Of a stretch of DNA of 36,452 bases, positions 7,409 through 15,284 are shown one piece after another. The number at the start of each line of letters is the position of its first letter. Position 1 is the first letter of the stretch. The notes below the pieces were generated by a model. That model had not been told where the DNA came from. It saw only the letters and a list, made by a program, of their open reading frames with translations, and searched no databases. A program made the position numbers and the translations under genes. This DNA comes from Chloroflexota bacterium (GTDB lineage: Bacteria > Chloroflexota > Dehalococcoidia > SZUA-161 > SpSt-899): positions 1 to 36,452 of the forward strand of contig JABMQN010000197.1 of assembly GCA_013203045.1 (NCBI GenBank). The letters are read 5' to 3'.

Positions 7409-9070
7409 TTCCCCATATGTCATGTCGACAAATTCGAGGAGATCATGGTTTCCCATGAAATGCACTTCGGTCTCTTCATCAATTAGTCCATCATAGGCTG
7501 CCATTGCTTCAGCATAATCATAAGGTGCGCGCCAGCCTGGATGTGGCACGACGTGCGTATGAACACCAGCTATGGGATGCTGACTTCGCCATTCCTTGAT
7601 TCGCGCGGCAAAATCGTCTACCATCTCTGGATGCTCATCGGCCAGGTTGGTCTGCTCCGTTGGATCTTCCTTCAGATTGAATAGATAGTTTTCGACTGTG
7701 GCCGTGGTCTGTAAGTGATCGATAATCTGAACCAGTTTCCAGTCCTGGTGCATGACACTCACCCGCGTTGTACCTGGTGTGGGTTCATCAGCGATGAAGA
7801 AAAGGTAGTCATCACGCTCAAACACTTCCCCATTCTCGATAGACCTCTGCACGTTCATTCCGTCAAAGGGTTTGTCGTTCTGAGGCTCGATCCCGGCCAT
7901 CGCGGTGAGTGTTGGAAACATGTCCATCACTGAAATCACCTGGGACAGTTTCGTACCGCCTTCAATCCTGTCGGGCCATCGAAGGCCAGCTGCTACCCGA
8001 GTAGCCCCTTCGAATGCGTCCATTTTGTACCCACGGAGTGGAGTGTTATCACCAGAAAAATATTGGGTCCCACCGTTATCGCTGAAAAAGAGGACGATGG
8101 TGTTATCAGCTATGCCTTCGGTGTCCAGAGTATCGAGTATTTGGCCAACGCCCTGGTCCAGAGCATCGACCATCGCCACGTATGTTCTGCGGTTCTCGTC
8201 TTCTATATAGGAATACTTGCTAAGGAGTTCCTCCGGGGCCTCCAGTGGGCTGTGAGGAGCAAGATAGGGTACGTACAGAAAGAACGGGCGGGTCTTATCC
8301 CGATTCTGTAACCAGTTGACTGTTTGCTCATTAGCAAGGTAAGTGGCATATTCGCCTTCTGCATAAACACTTTCCCCATTGAGCTGCATATCATATCCCC
8401 CGGCGAGGACCTCGTGGGTGAAGTAAGAGACAGTTGTATTCAGATGACCCCAGAAATAGTCGAATCCGCGTTCGTTCGGATGGTGCGCTCTGATGGTGTG
8501 TCCCAGGTGCCATTTGCCGATCATCGCGGTCTGATAGCCTGCCTGCTGGAAAGACTCTGGCATCAGGTGTTCCTGCGGAGGAAGGCCGAAATTGTCCCAG
8601 GGCATGATGGTCGAATAAGCAGTGCCGAATCTGAGAGCATCACGTCCGGTCAGCAGAGCGGCTCGAGTTGGTGTACAGATAGGTGTGGCATAGAAACGAT
8701 CGAATTCCACGCCCTCTTGAACCAGGCGGTCAATGTTCGGTGTCTCGAATTCGGCGCCGCCATGATAGCCTACATCATTCCATCCCAGATCATCGGCGAC
8801 TATGAGCACCACATTGGGTTGACTTAACACTATGTCTGAATCAGTCGGGTCATGACCTCCAGAAGTGGGTGTTAAAAGTGGCGTGGGGGTCGATTTATTG
8901 CCCACAGGGGTAGGCGTTACAAATGGTGTGGGGGTCGATTTATTATCCCCAGGGGTAGGCGTTACAAACGGCGAAGGGGTTGATTCATCGCCGTCACAGG
9001 CAGGTATCAGTAGTAACGTCATAAGTAGTGCAGTTGCAAGGAATACCATTGATTTTCCACGAATGTTCAT
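7385..9070 (-). CDS. Arylsulfatase-type sulfatase, lipoprotein, Cys-type
   Basis: A 561-residue sulfatase of the alkaline-phosphatase superfamily, hydrolysing sulfate esters with a formylglycine nucleophile. The signature ICTPTRAALLTGR holds the Cys (C132) that must be converted to formylglycine. Calcium-binding Asp pair is D93-D94 (VADDLGWND), and further metal and sulfate-binding residues are seen in GKWHLG and FFSDNGG. The N-terminus is a lipoprotein signal peptide (LLIPAC, C25), so the enzyme is anchored on the outer face of the membrane. Three 15-residue repeats (about residues 31-75) form a Thr/Pro-rich tether. A very strong RBS (GGAGGAGGAAA) precedes the ATG. The maturase at 4343-5509 is encoded downstream. 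Flanked on both sides by SdsA-like lipoprotein genes. Natural substrate unknown. Confidence 0.93.
   Translation of the reverse strand: MNIRGKSMVFLATALLMTLLLIPACDGDESTPSPFVTPTPGDNKSTPTPFVTPTPVGNKSTPTPLLTPTSGGHDPTDSDIVLSQPNVVLIVADDLGWNDVGYHGGAEFETPNIDRLVQEGVEFDRFYATPICTPTRAALLTGRDALRFGTAYSTIMPWDNFGLPPQEHLMPESFQQAGYQTAMIGKWHLGHTIRAHHPNERGFDYFWGHLNTTVSYFTHEVLAGGYDMQLNGESVYAEGEYATYLANEQTVNWLQNRDKTRPFFLYVPYLAPHSPLEAPEELLSKYSYIEDENRRTYVAMVDALDQGVGQILDTLDTEGIADNTIVLFFSDNGGTQYFSGDNTPLRGYKMDAFEGATRVAAGLRWPDRIEGGTKLSQVISVMDMFPTLTAMAGIEPQNDKPFDGMNVQRSIENGEVFERDDYLFFIADEPTPGTTRVSVMHQDWKLVQIIDHLQTTATVENYLFNLKEDPTEQTNLADEHPEMVDDFAARIKEWRSQHPIAGVHTHVVPHPGWRAPYDYAEAMAAYDGLIDEETEVHFMGNHDLLEFVDMTYGEKGKATYK
8846..8980 (-). 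repeat. Three 45-bp tandem repeats coding the sulfatase linker
   Basis: Residues 31-75 of the sulfatase consist of three 15-residue units of the type TPTPFVTPTPxxNKS; the first two are nearly identical at DNA level and the third is diverged. It makes a Pro/Thr-rich spacer between the lipid-anchored Cys25 and the catalytic domain, and the unit number may vary between strains. Confidence 0.8.
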
Positions 9071-9100
9071 GTCATTTCCTCCTCCGTTTTGGCGATACTA

Positions 9101-10648
9101 TCAAAGTATATCCATCCCAGTCCTCTCTTCGAGAAATGGGAGCAAAACGTCTACCAGATATACAAGACGATCTACACCCTGTTTCTCCTGCATACCACGT
9201 TCGAAGAACACCTCAAATATCACATCCTGTGCTCTCACGTTAGAAGGATCGACGTTGTAGGCCCACTGCGCGTAATGACATGCCATCTGGATGTCAGTGT
9301 CTTTCAATTCCAGCGCACGGTCCATCAACGCATCAATACCACCTGCAAGGTTCGCAATCTCCTGCCCTTGTGCCTGAAGTGAAGCAGGATCCAGATTCGC
9401 CGGAAGGAAATCCCACCATCCGGCATATTGCTTTATTATCATACGTGAGTAATCCTCGACCGAAGAATAGCAGGGACTCGCAGGCGGGTAATTTGCCAAC
9501 TTCTCTGGTAACTCGATAGAACGGAATATGGCATCTTGAGACAATCCGGCATTGAGGCCATCAATGGTCTGTTCCACGATGGATTTCCATATTTCAGCCA
9601 TGGTCAGGAACACTGTCTGAATCTCCTCTGCGCCATAGAGTGGGTCCCCGTGGCCCGGAAGGGCTATCTCAGCACCCAGATCAGCCATTTCCTCGAGCGC
9701 GAACGCCGCTTCCTCCACATGTCGCTGATACCGTTTGGAATTTCCCAGATTACCCAGATGATGGATGAAAAAGTCTGCGGAACAAAGGATCTTTCGATCG
9801 GGCACCCAGACCCAGGTATGATCATCGGTTTCACCGCGATCGTGGTTCAGAATAAACCGCTCTCCACCGATCTCAAGCTCCAGGGTATCCTCATATGTTT
9901 GCGTTGGCCATACGATGTCGCTCTTGTCATCCGGCCAGTCCTCCAGCCTCTGATTATTCATCCTGCTGTATAAACCCCTCAGACGAATGTATCGATCGAA
10001 CCAGTTTGGAGTCTCCTCATGAGCAATGATGTTCGGAGGTAACTCGCCAGCCTCTTCAAAGGCCCAGAGTCCGTAGGCATGGTCAATGTGAGCATGCGTG
10101 ATGATAGCCGTGTGCATGGGCTTGTCGCTCAATTCCCGAATGGTTTCCAGGAGTGCAGGACCGTGACAGGCGCCACCGGTATCAACCAGCACCAATCCTT
10201 CATCTGTTTCAAAAAGGGTCATCTGGGAGAAAGGCATCTGGATGAACCAGGTCCGTGGGGCTACCTCCGTCACTATCTTATCTCGTTTGCAGGCATCTAC
10301 GGCCGGACCGCTTCTCTGGAAGAAACCACGACCGACATTAGAATCTCCAACTGTCCAACACTCGACCATCTTCTGCTCCTGAAGAGTACGCAACTCCATC
10401 ATTTTTTGCAGCATCTCCGAGTTTTCCATGGGCACGTATTCAGGTTCTATTGTTGGATCCTCAATAACCGTAGAAGTCGCAGTGGTTTCAGGAGTATTAG
10501 TGGGCTCTTCAATGGTCACGTTCTCCGTCGGGGTCTGAGTGGCTTCAAGTGTATCTTCTTCTTCATCGCCACACCCTATCAGCCCGACTGATGTCATGAG
10601 CAATGACATAATCAACCCGATCACCAGTACTCTGCTCACACTTTTCAT
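9101..10648 (-). CDS. SdsA-type alkylsulfatase-like MBL-fold lipoprotein
   Basis: A 515-residue lipoprotein with signal peptide and lipobox LIGC (C26), an acidic and Thr/Pro-rich linker (about 27-70) and an MBL-fold body. The zinc-binding motifs are intact: THAHIDH (H185, H187, D189, H190), the GETDDHTW segment and LPGHGDP. The dimerisation region follows (KQYAGWWDF, ACHYAQWAYNVDPSNVRAQ). As in the relative at 1294-2562, the SCP2-like C-terminal domain is lacking. It should hydrolyse alkyl sulfate esters at the outer membrane face. RBS AAAGGAGGG precedes the ATG. The gene lies immediately upstream of the arylsulfatase, so the two presumably attack different sulfate esters of the same material. 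CSADF stands where the other copy has CTGDL; the acidic residue is kept. Confidence 0.87.
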   Translation of the reverse strand: MKSVSRVLVIGLIMSLLMTSVGLIGCGDEEEDTLEATQTPTENVTIEEPTNTPETTATSTVIEDPTIEPEYVPMENSEMLQKMMELRTLQEQKMVECWTVGDSNVGRGFFQRSGPAVDACKRDKIVTEVAPRTWFIQMPFSQMTLFETDEGLVLVDTGGACHGPALLETIRELSDKPMHTAIITHAHIDHAYGLWAFEEAGELPPNIIAHEETPNWFDRYIRLRGLYSRMNNQRLEDWPDDKSDIVWPTQTYEDTLELEIGGERFILNHDRGETDDHTWVWVPDRKILCSADFFIHHLGNLGNSKRYQRHVEEAAFALEEMADLGAEIALPGHGDPLYGAEEIQTVFLTMAEIWKSIVEQTIDGLNAGLSQDAIFRSIELPEKLANYPPASPCYSSVEDYSRMIIKQYAGWWDFLPANLDPASLQAQGQEIANLAGGIDALMDRALELKDTDIQMACHYAQWAYNVDPSNVRAQDVIFEVFFERGMQEKQGVDRLVYLVDVLLPFLEERTGMDIL

Positions 10649-10681
10649 GATGCCCTCCTTTCCATAACTTCAATAATATCT

Positions 10682-11413
10682 TTATCGACCCGAGTCAGCG
10701 ATCTTATCCAGTGTCTGCCGGATGTGCTGATTGGCGTTCTCGATGAACATCTCCAAGGGGATGAACTCTCGCCCGATGACATCGAGACATGCGGGTGGGA
10801 TGCTACCGGATTTTACAAGTTCATACCCCGCTTGCCTTGCGGCCTCTAATATGTCCTCCGGCGGCATTCCCATATCCATGAAGACCCTCAGTATCGGGCC
10901 ATTGGGGCGCAACAATGCACCGCTGAAATCCCGATTCACATTTTTACAGACAGCTTTGATATGCTCGACGAGAGAATCAAAGTTGTCTGGTTCCAATAGT
11001 CCGCAGTTGGAGACCAGTACTACTTTCCCCTGTTTTATCCCGTCCCGCAGGGGGTGGCGGCTGTGGCCGTCGCGCAGTTCGAGACAGGGTTCCAGCAGCG
11101 GGATCAGCCGATCCAGTAGGTTTTTCATTGGGCCGGTCATCCCGTCCAGGAATAATGGGGTAGCCAATACCCAGATATCCGCCTCGCCGAATTTGGGTAG
11201 AAGCGTCTGCATATCGTCCTGCTGAAAGCACTTCCCCGGCGTGTTGAACCAGCAATGGAACTCGCCCTGACACGGGTTGATCTTCAGGTTCCCAGGGTAA
11301 ACAAGCTCAACTTGAGCACCGGCTTCCTTCATCCCTTTCAGGAAAGGCGTCAGAATCAAAGCCGTGTTGCCCTTGTCCATCATTGGACTACCGTTAATTG
11401 CCAGGACCTTCAT
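10682..11413 (-). CDS. Flavodoxin-fold NAD(P)H-dependent oxidoreductase / iron-sulfur flavoprotein
   Basis: A 243-residue protein starting MKVLAINGSP, the FMN-binding start of the NADPH-dependent FMN reductase and iron-sulfur flavoprotein family. The region after the first beta-alpha unit holds several cysteines (NPCQGEFHCWF, TPGKCFQQDD), as in members that bind an Fe-S cluster or have a cysteine-based active site. ATPLFLDGMTGPMKNLLDRL is the usual second flavin-contact segment. The ORF is open to 11485, but the ATG at 11413 has a good RBS (AAAGGAG) and fits the family start. It probably shuttles electrons between a soluble carrier and a quinone or organic acceptor. It is encoded between the HTH-ferredoxin gene and the lipoprotein sulfatases. 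Confidence 0.8.
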   Translation of the reverse strand: MKVLAINGSPMMDKGNTALILTPFLKGMKEAGAQVELVYPGNLKINPCQGEFHCWFNTPGKCFQQDDMQTLLPKFGEADIWVLATPLFLDGMTGPMKNLLDRLIPLLEPCLELRDGHSRHPLRDGIKQGKVVLVSNCGLLEPDNFDSLVEHIKAVCKNVNRDFSGALLRPNGPILRVFMDMGMPPEDILEAARQAGYELVKSGSIPPACLDVIGREFIPLEMFIENANQHIRQTLDKIADSGR

Positions 11414-11719
11414 GTTCGCTCCTTTGAAGAAACTTTCGGACTCCATCTCGCTGGCGATATCCTCAAGCCCGGCAGCGTGAAGCATTGCTCCAATTGGGAA
11501 GCCCCGGTAATGCCGAGACTACCAACAGAATCGTCAGAATGACGTCTCCCGGTTTGCTTCTGACGTTCACCATGCCCCATTAGCTTTGATCGCAAGTTAC
11601 TGAGGCTTGTCAGGACTCGTTCTTATCACCATCTCGAACTGCTGCCAGGCCACCCCAGTTGCCCATATAGGCGGTGCCCCGCCCGGCCCTTAGTTTTCGA
11701 AACCTTACCGGCTCAGCTA
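11414..11719 (-). other. 306-nt gap with only a weak hydrophobic mini-ORF
   Basis: No recognisable gene is present between the HTH-ferredoxin and flavoprotein genes. A 36-residue minus-strand ORF (11463-11573) contains one membrane-like stretch (VILTILLVVSALPGL), but its RBS is poor. An upstream short frame near 11620-11700 reads RGTAYMGNWGGLAAVRDGD before a stop. These could be scraps of a decayed gene, but no family was recognised. The RBS of the flavoprotein gene (AAAGGAG) is at the low-coordinate end. Confidence 0.3.
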
Positions 11720-12739
11720 TCAGAACGCGGGTCGAGGCAGCAGTTCATCCTCAGGACGCTTTACCAACCTCATGGCCTCCGTTGCACAACCCACCACACA
11801 AACACCACATCCGATGCAGATGTTCCCCTTTATCACGGCGATGTCCTCAACTTCAATAGCACCCACAGGGCAGCGGTCCGCACAGACCGAGCAGGCAATG
11901 CACACCTCGCCGTCAACATCGGGTAGATAATTAGAACGCTGCAATACCTGCACACCATGTTGGTGCCAGGATATGAAATAGGGACAACAGTCGTGGCAGC
12001 AATTACAGAGGGCATTCTTAGGATCACCTGTATGGACCAATCCGTCTGCCTCAAATTTTTGCAGCAGTTCGACCGCCTCTTCAGTCGTAATCCTGCGAGC
12101 CATGCCATATTCCACACACCAACGGCCCATCTCTCCCCTTGGCATGCACGTTTCCACCAAGTGCTGGCAATGATCACCCGGTGTGTCTAGCCAGTGGCTG
12201 AGCTTACAGGGACATGTGGCCAGACACCAATCATCATACTCACGAACACGATCGAGAAGGTTGTCGGATGGATCGGCGTCTTCTGGTAACGCCGCCACCG
12301 CCGGCCACATTGGCAACGTCCCCGAAGGCAACCGGGAGAGGCTCTGTTCAACCCATTCATGGATTACCGGATGTATTGCCTTGATCAGTTCCACGGAATA
12401 GGGAAACCTGATATTGCCCAATGCACCTGTTTCGAGTAGGCCTGGAAAAACCATCCCCACAGCTTTATAGGTAGGATCTTGTTCATCGGGATCGAACCAA
12501 ACCGTACCCTTGTTGGCCATGGTATCGAGTTTCTTCTTTAATTGTCCTTTTTCAATGCCCGTATGTATCGCAAGCTCATCCAGTTTCTTACCTTTTATGG
12601 TCACCACAAGAGCCAATGACGCTTCCTCGGATGTATACTGCAGACGAATGAGTTTGAGGAGCGTAGGCGTCTTCGCCATGCCCATAAAATCCTCATTCTC
12701 AATCATTTCAGCCAGTTTTTCATGCATGTCTTCCACCAT
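11720..12739 (-). CDS. Winged-helix / cysteine-rich / 2[4Fe-4S] ferredoxin fusion protein
   Basis: A 339-residue protein with three visible parts. Residues 1 to about 90 look like a winged helix-turn-helix (LDELAIHTGIEKGQLKKKLDTMANKGTV pattern: helix, turn, recognition helix, wing). Next is a cysteine-rich region with CLATCPC and, near residue 245, CNCCHDCC. The C-terminus is a bacterial-type double-cluster ferredoxin (CIACSVCADRCP and CIGCGVCVVGC). The middle and C-terminal parts resemble the protein at 14351-15196, so the two are distant paralogues that differ by this HTH. It may be a redox partner of the AOR; the HTH could mean DNA binding, or only a protein-protein module. RBS GGGAGGT is well placed before the ATG at 12739. 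Confidence 0.78.
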   Translation of the reverse strand: MVEDMHEKLAEMIENEDFMGMAKTPTLLKLIRLQYTSEEASLALVVTIKGKKLDELAIHTGIEKGQLKKKLDTMANKGTVWFDPDEQDPTYKAVGMVFPGLLETGALGNIRFPYSVELIKAIHPVIHEWVEQSLSRLPSGTLPMWPAVAALPEDADPSDNLLDRVREYDDWCLATCPCKLSHWLDTPGDHCQHLVETCMPRGEMGRWCVEYGMARRITTEEAVELLQKFEADGLVHTGDPKNALCNCCHDCCPYFISWHQHGVQVLQRSNYLPDVDGEVCIACSVCADRCPVGAIEVEDIAVIKGNICIGCGVCVVGCATEAMRLVKRPEDELLPRPAF

Positions 12740-12944
12740 TTGCTTACCTCCCTATGAAAGTGATTTTCATCTGATGATATGAGATACGCTAAATCTACCC
12801 CACTATGCCAAAAATGGCTCCAAAGATGGTCCGGTTATGATCCCACATCCTATGACATTGTAGTGCTCATCACCTGTCACGCGGTGCGAGATTGTCTCAC
12901 TTATCTACCAACCTGTACCTTATTGCTTCAACAAGACGATTTAC

Positions 12945-14220
12945 TCAAGGCCCATGACTAATAGGAATCCATTCAGGATCCACCCTAAAAAGGTCTCTTT
13001 CCGTGCTTCTGGCCTCGTAGATACCGTAATAGTTCGCACTGAGCCGCTTGGTCTCGCTGAAATTGAAGAATTCTTCAATCCCTTCAACGGTCATCGAATA
13101 CGACTGTGCGATGTCATATAGGGCCGGAGAGTTAAAGTTCTCTGGCCCGACGGATTCAACAGTCTGCGCGATCATATCAAGCATCACATCAATGCTGGCG
13201 ACGACCAGATATGTATTACCTGAATGGATTATAGAATCAGCTTCTCCCGGATGGTTGTCATAAAGAAGCTGCCTGGTCAAGTCATTCATATCCTCGTCTT
13301 CATTCCACCACCGTGTGCCCCTGATGAACAGCATCCCATCGATCTCGTCCCAAAGGTTGGCATCATGCACCAATCCCATGGTAGAGGCATGAACATCAGT
13401 CCCCAGGAACTTCGCGTCATAGCCAGCGTTTCGAAACTCTTTTACAAATGTTGTCATGGATTCCGGTACGACCACATAGTCACAATCCTTGAGTGATTGA
13501 ACCTCAGGTCCCCAGTTGAATGTACCGAGCGGGGTTAAATGCGCTCCGGCCCAGTCGAACTGGTCAGGATAAGCATCAGCATACTCCTTCATTGCCGCAA
13601 AGACACCATTTGAGTAACCCCAAATCCCACCCGGCACCACCGATCCGGGCTGGACCATTTATTGCGTAATCCCAGTCATTGGTTGAGATCCACTTCATTA
13701 GCGTATATGCCTCATATTGAGGAACGGAAGTCGCCACTACAAACACATAACCCGGAGGTGAAATGAATTCCAGATCGCCGGTAGCTGCGAACAGCATTAC
13801 CTGATCCGCATCCACTATTGGCTTGAGTGTGATCGGCGTAGCCGGTTGAATGGTGAAGATGACATCGGCACCCCTCTCCAACAGCCACTCATAAGCCGGG
13901 ATATCTCGTGCAGGGTCAAGTTGTGCATCATAGGTAACTATCTTCAACTCCACTCCCGGTATCAGGTTTTGCTCGTTGTAGTATTCAATAATATCCTCAA
14001 GAGCCATCGTTATTGTCTTACCAGTGGCTGCTGCCGGCCCGGTAAGATCGGTAAGATTCCCGATAGTGATCACCACTTCTTCTTCAGTCGGTTGCGTCGT
14101 TTCAACCGGTGTTTGCTTGTCTTCAGGCGTCGCCGCATCATCTCCGCAGGCGGCCAAGCTTAGCAACATCATCAATAGAACTGCTAGTGCAACTACTTCC
14201 GCTTTTAATGAAACCGTCAT
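12945..14220 (-). pseudogene. ABC-type branched-chain amino-acid-like substrate-binding lipoprotein, frameshifted
   Basis: Two overlapping frames together encode one periplasmic-binding-type lipoprotein (Peripla_BP_6/LivK-like). The N-terminal frame (14220 down) has a lipoprotein signal (LSLAAC) and a fold start with VVITIGNLTDLTGP; the C-terminal frame resumes at GYSNGVFAAMKEYADAYPDQ and runs to 12945. The break lies at a CCCC run (13618-13621, GGGG on the coding strand). Removing one base gives GWDLGYSNGVF without a gap, and a 424-residue product, exactly the length of the intact paralogue at 18877-20151. Downstream of the break the two paralogues stay similar with no other stop. It is therefore either a very recent mutation or a homopolymer sequencing error. 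RBS GGGAGGT precedes the ATG. Confidence 0.88.
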
Positions 14221-14350
14221 AGTTATACCTCCCTAGTATTCGATTATGAGATATCCAGCACTTATGCAACTTGAGTCTGTTCAATACTTCAAGGCTCGGC
14301 TTACTCCAACTCATTTGGCCTGTAAAAATCAGGTAATCAATGATCCAGTA

Positions 14351-15196
14351 TCATTTATAGTTGAGCTTCGTCAGATGCTCGATGGTTTTTTCAATATAGT
14401 TCGGGTCATCAATAGTAATCTCGATGGCTTCCTCGGGGCAAAAGTTTGCGCAACGGCCACATGCCCGGCACGCATCCTCGTTGATGACGGCCCTGCCATC
14501 CTCGATGGAAACAGCCTGAAAAAGGCATGCCTCCTCCACGCAGGTCCCGCAACCCAAGCAGTCGTCGGTCACGGTGATCTTGATCCCGGGCATCCTCTGG
14601 AATCCCTCACCTATAATCGGCATCGCATAAGGGATGGTCCGGGTTATACAACAGCACGGGCAGCAGTTGCAGATGGTAAAAAGCTTGTTGGCAGGTGCCA
14701 CATCAAGCCACAACGGATCGAAGCCGCTCCTCCCAACACAATGGACCAGGCCCAACTCCCGGGCGCGAGCCGCGACCTCCAGCGCCTCGTCCACCGTGGC
14801 CTCCCGGCCCAGTTCGGGATGAATATCCCTGGCCGTATCCCCCAAAAAGATGCAGCCGATTTCAATGGGATAATCCTTGCATTGCAAGGACTCGCGGCAC
14901 ACACAGAAATTCATGATCACTCGGTGGCTGGCGTTCCGAATCACATGTTCCACCGCCTTTGAAGGCAGGATCATCTCGGGCACTGTATCAACGGACTCGC
15001 CCACCTTGATCTTGATCAACGAGTCCTTGGGCACCCAGATGACGTCATCGTCCTTGCAAACCAGCTCAAACAACTCAGTTTTGTCAGGATCTGGAATGAA
15101 ATTTTCGGGAGAGATACGCCCTGGATGTTCTTCGATGACTCCTTGCATCCGCTGTCTTATGCTCTCGTCCTTAATTCCATCCACTATTTTACCCAT
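14351..15196 (-). CDS. Cysteine-rich 2[4Fe-4S] ferredoxin-type electron carrier (AOR partner)
   Basis: A 281-residue protein encoded directly after the AOR gene. The middle region has several cysteine groups (NFCVCRESLQC, EIGCIF and CNCCPCCC) and probably binds an extra Fe-S centre. The C-terminus has two ferredoxin motifs: CLGCGTCVEEAC, with one extra residue before the fourth Cys, and the classical CRACGRCANFCP. The short tail has no membrane segment. AOR enzymes pass electrons from aldehyde oxidation to ferredoxin-type proteins, so this is its probable acceptor or an electron-transfer subunit. It resembles the protein at 11720-12739 but lacks the N-terminal HTH. A strong RBS (AAAAGGAG) precedes the ATG. 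Confidence 0.82.
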   Translation of the reverse strand: MGKIVDGIKDESIRQRMQGVIEEHPGRISPENFIPDPDKTELFELVCKDDDVIWVPKDSLIKIKVGESVDTVPEMILPSKAVEHVIRNASHRVIMNFCVCRESLQCKDYPIEIGCIFLGDTARDIHPELGREATVDEALEVAARARELGLVHCVGRSGFDPLWLDVAPANKLFTICNCCPCCCITRTIPYAMPIIGEGFQRMPGIKITVTDDCLGCGTCVEEACLFQAVSIEDGRAVINEDACRACGRCANFCPEEAIEITIDDPNYIEKTIEHLTKLNYK

Positions 15197-15284
15197 GGTT
15201 GGCTCCTTTTAATAAAATGCCATGCCTCTACGCCTGAAAAACCTTAAAACGTTTGCGCATCAGATCGCGGATAAAGTCTGTCCT

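Noticed and set aside
12945-14220. Two separate genes for the binding lipoprotein
   Set aside because: The second frame starts in mid-domain with no RBS, and removing one base in the CCCC run joins both to the exact length of the paralogue.
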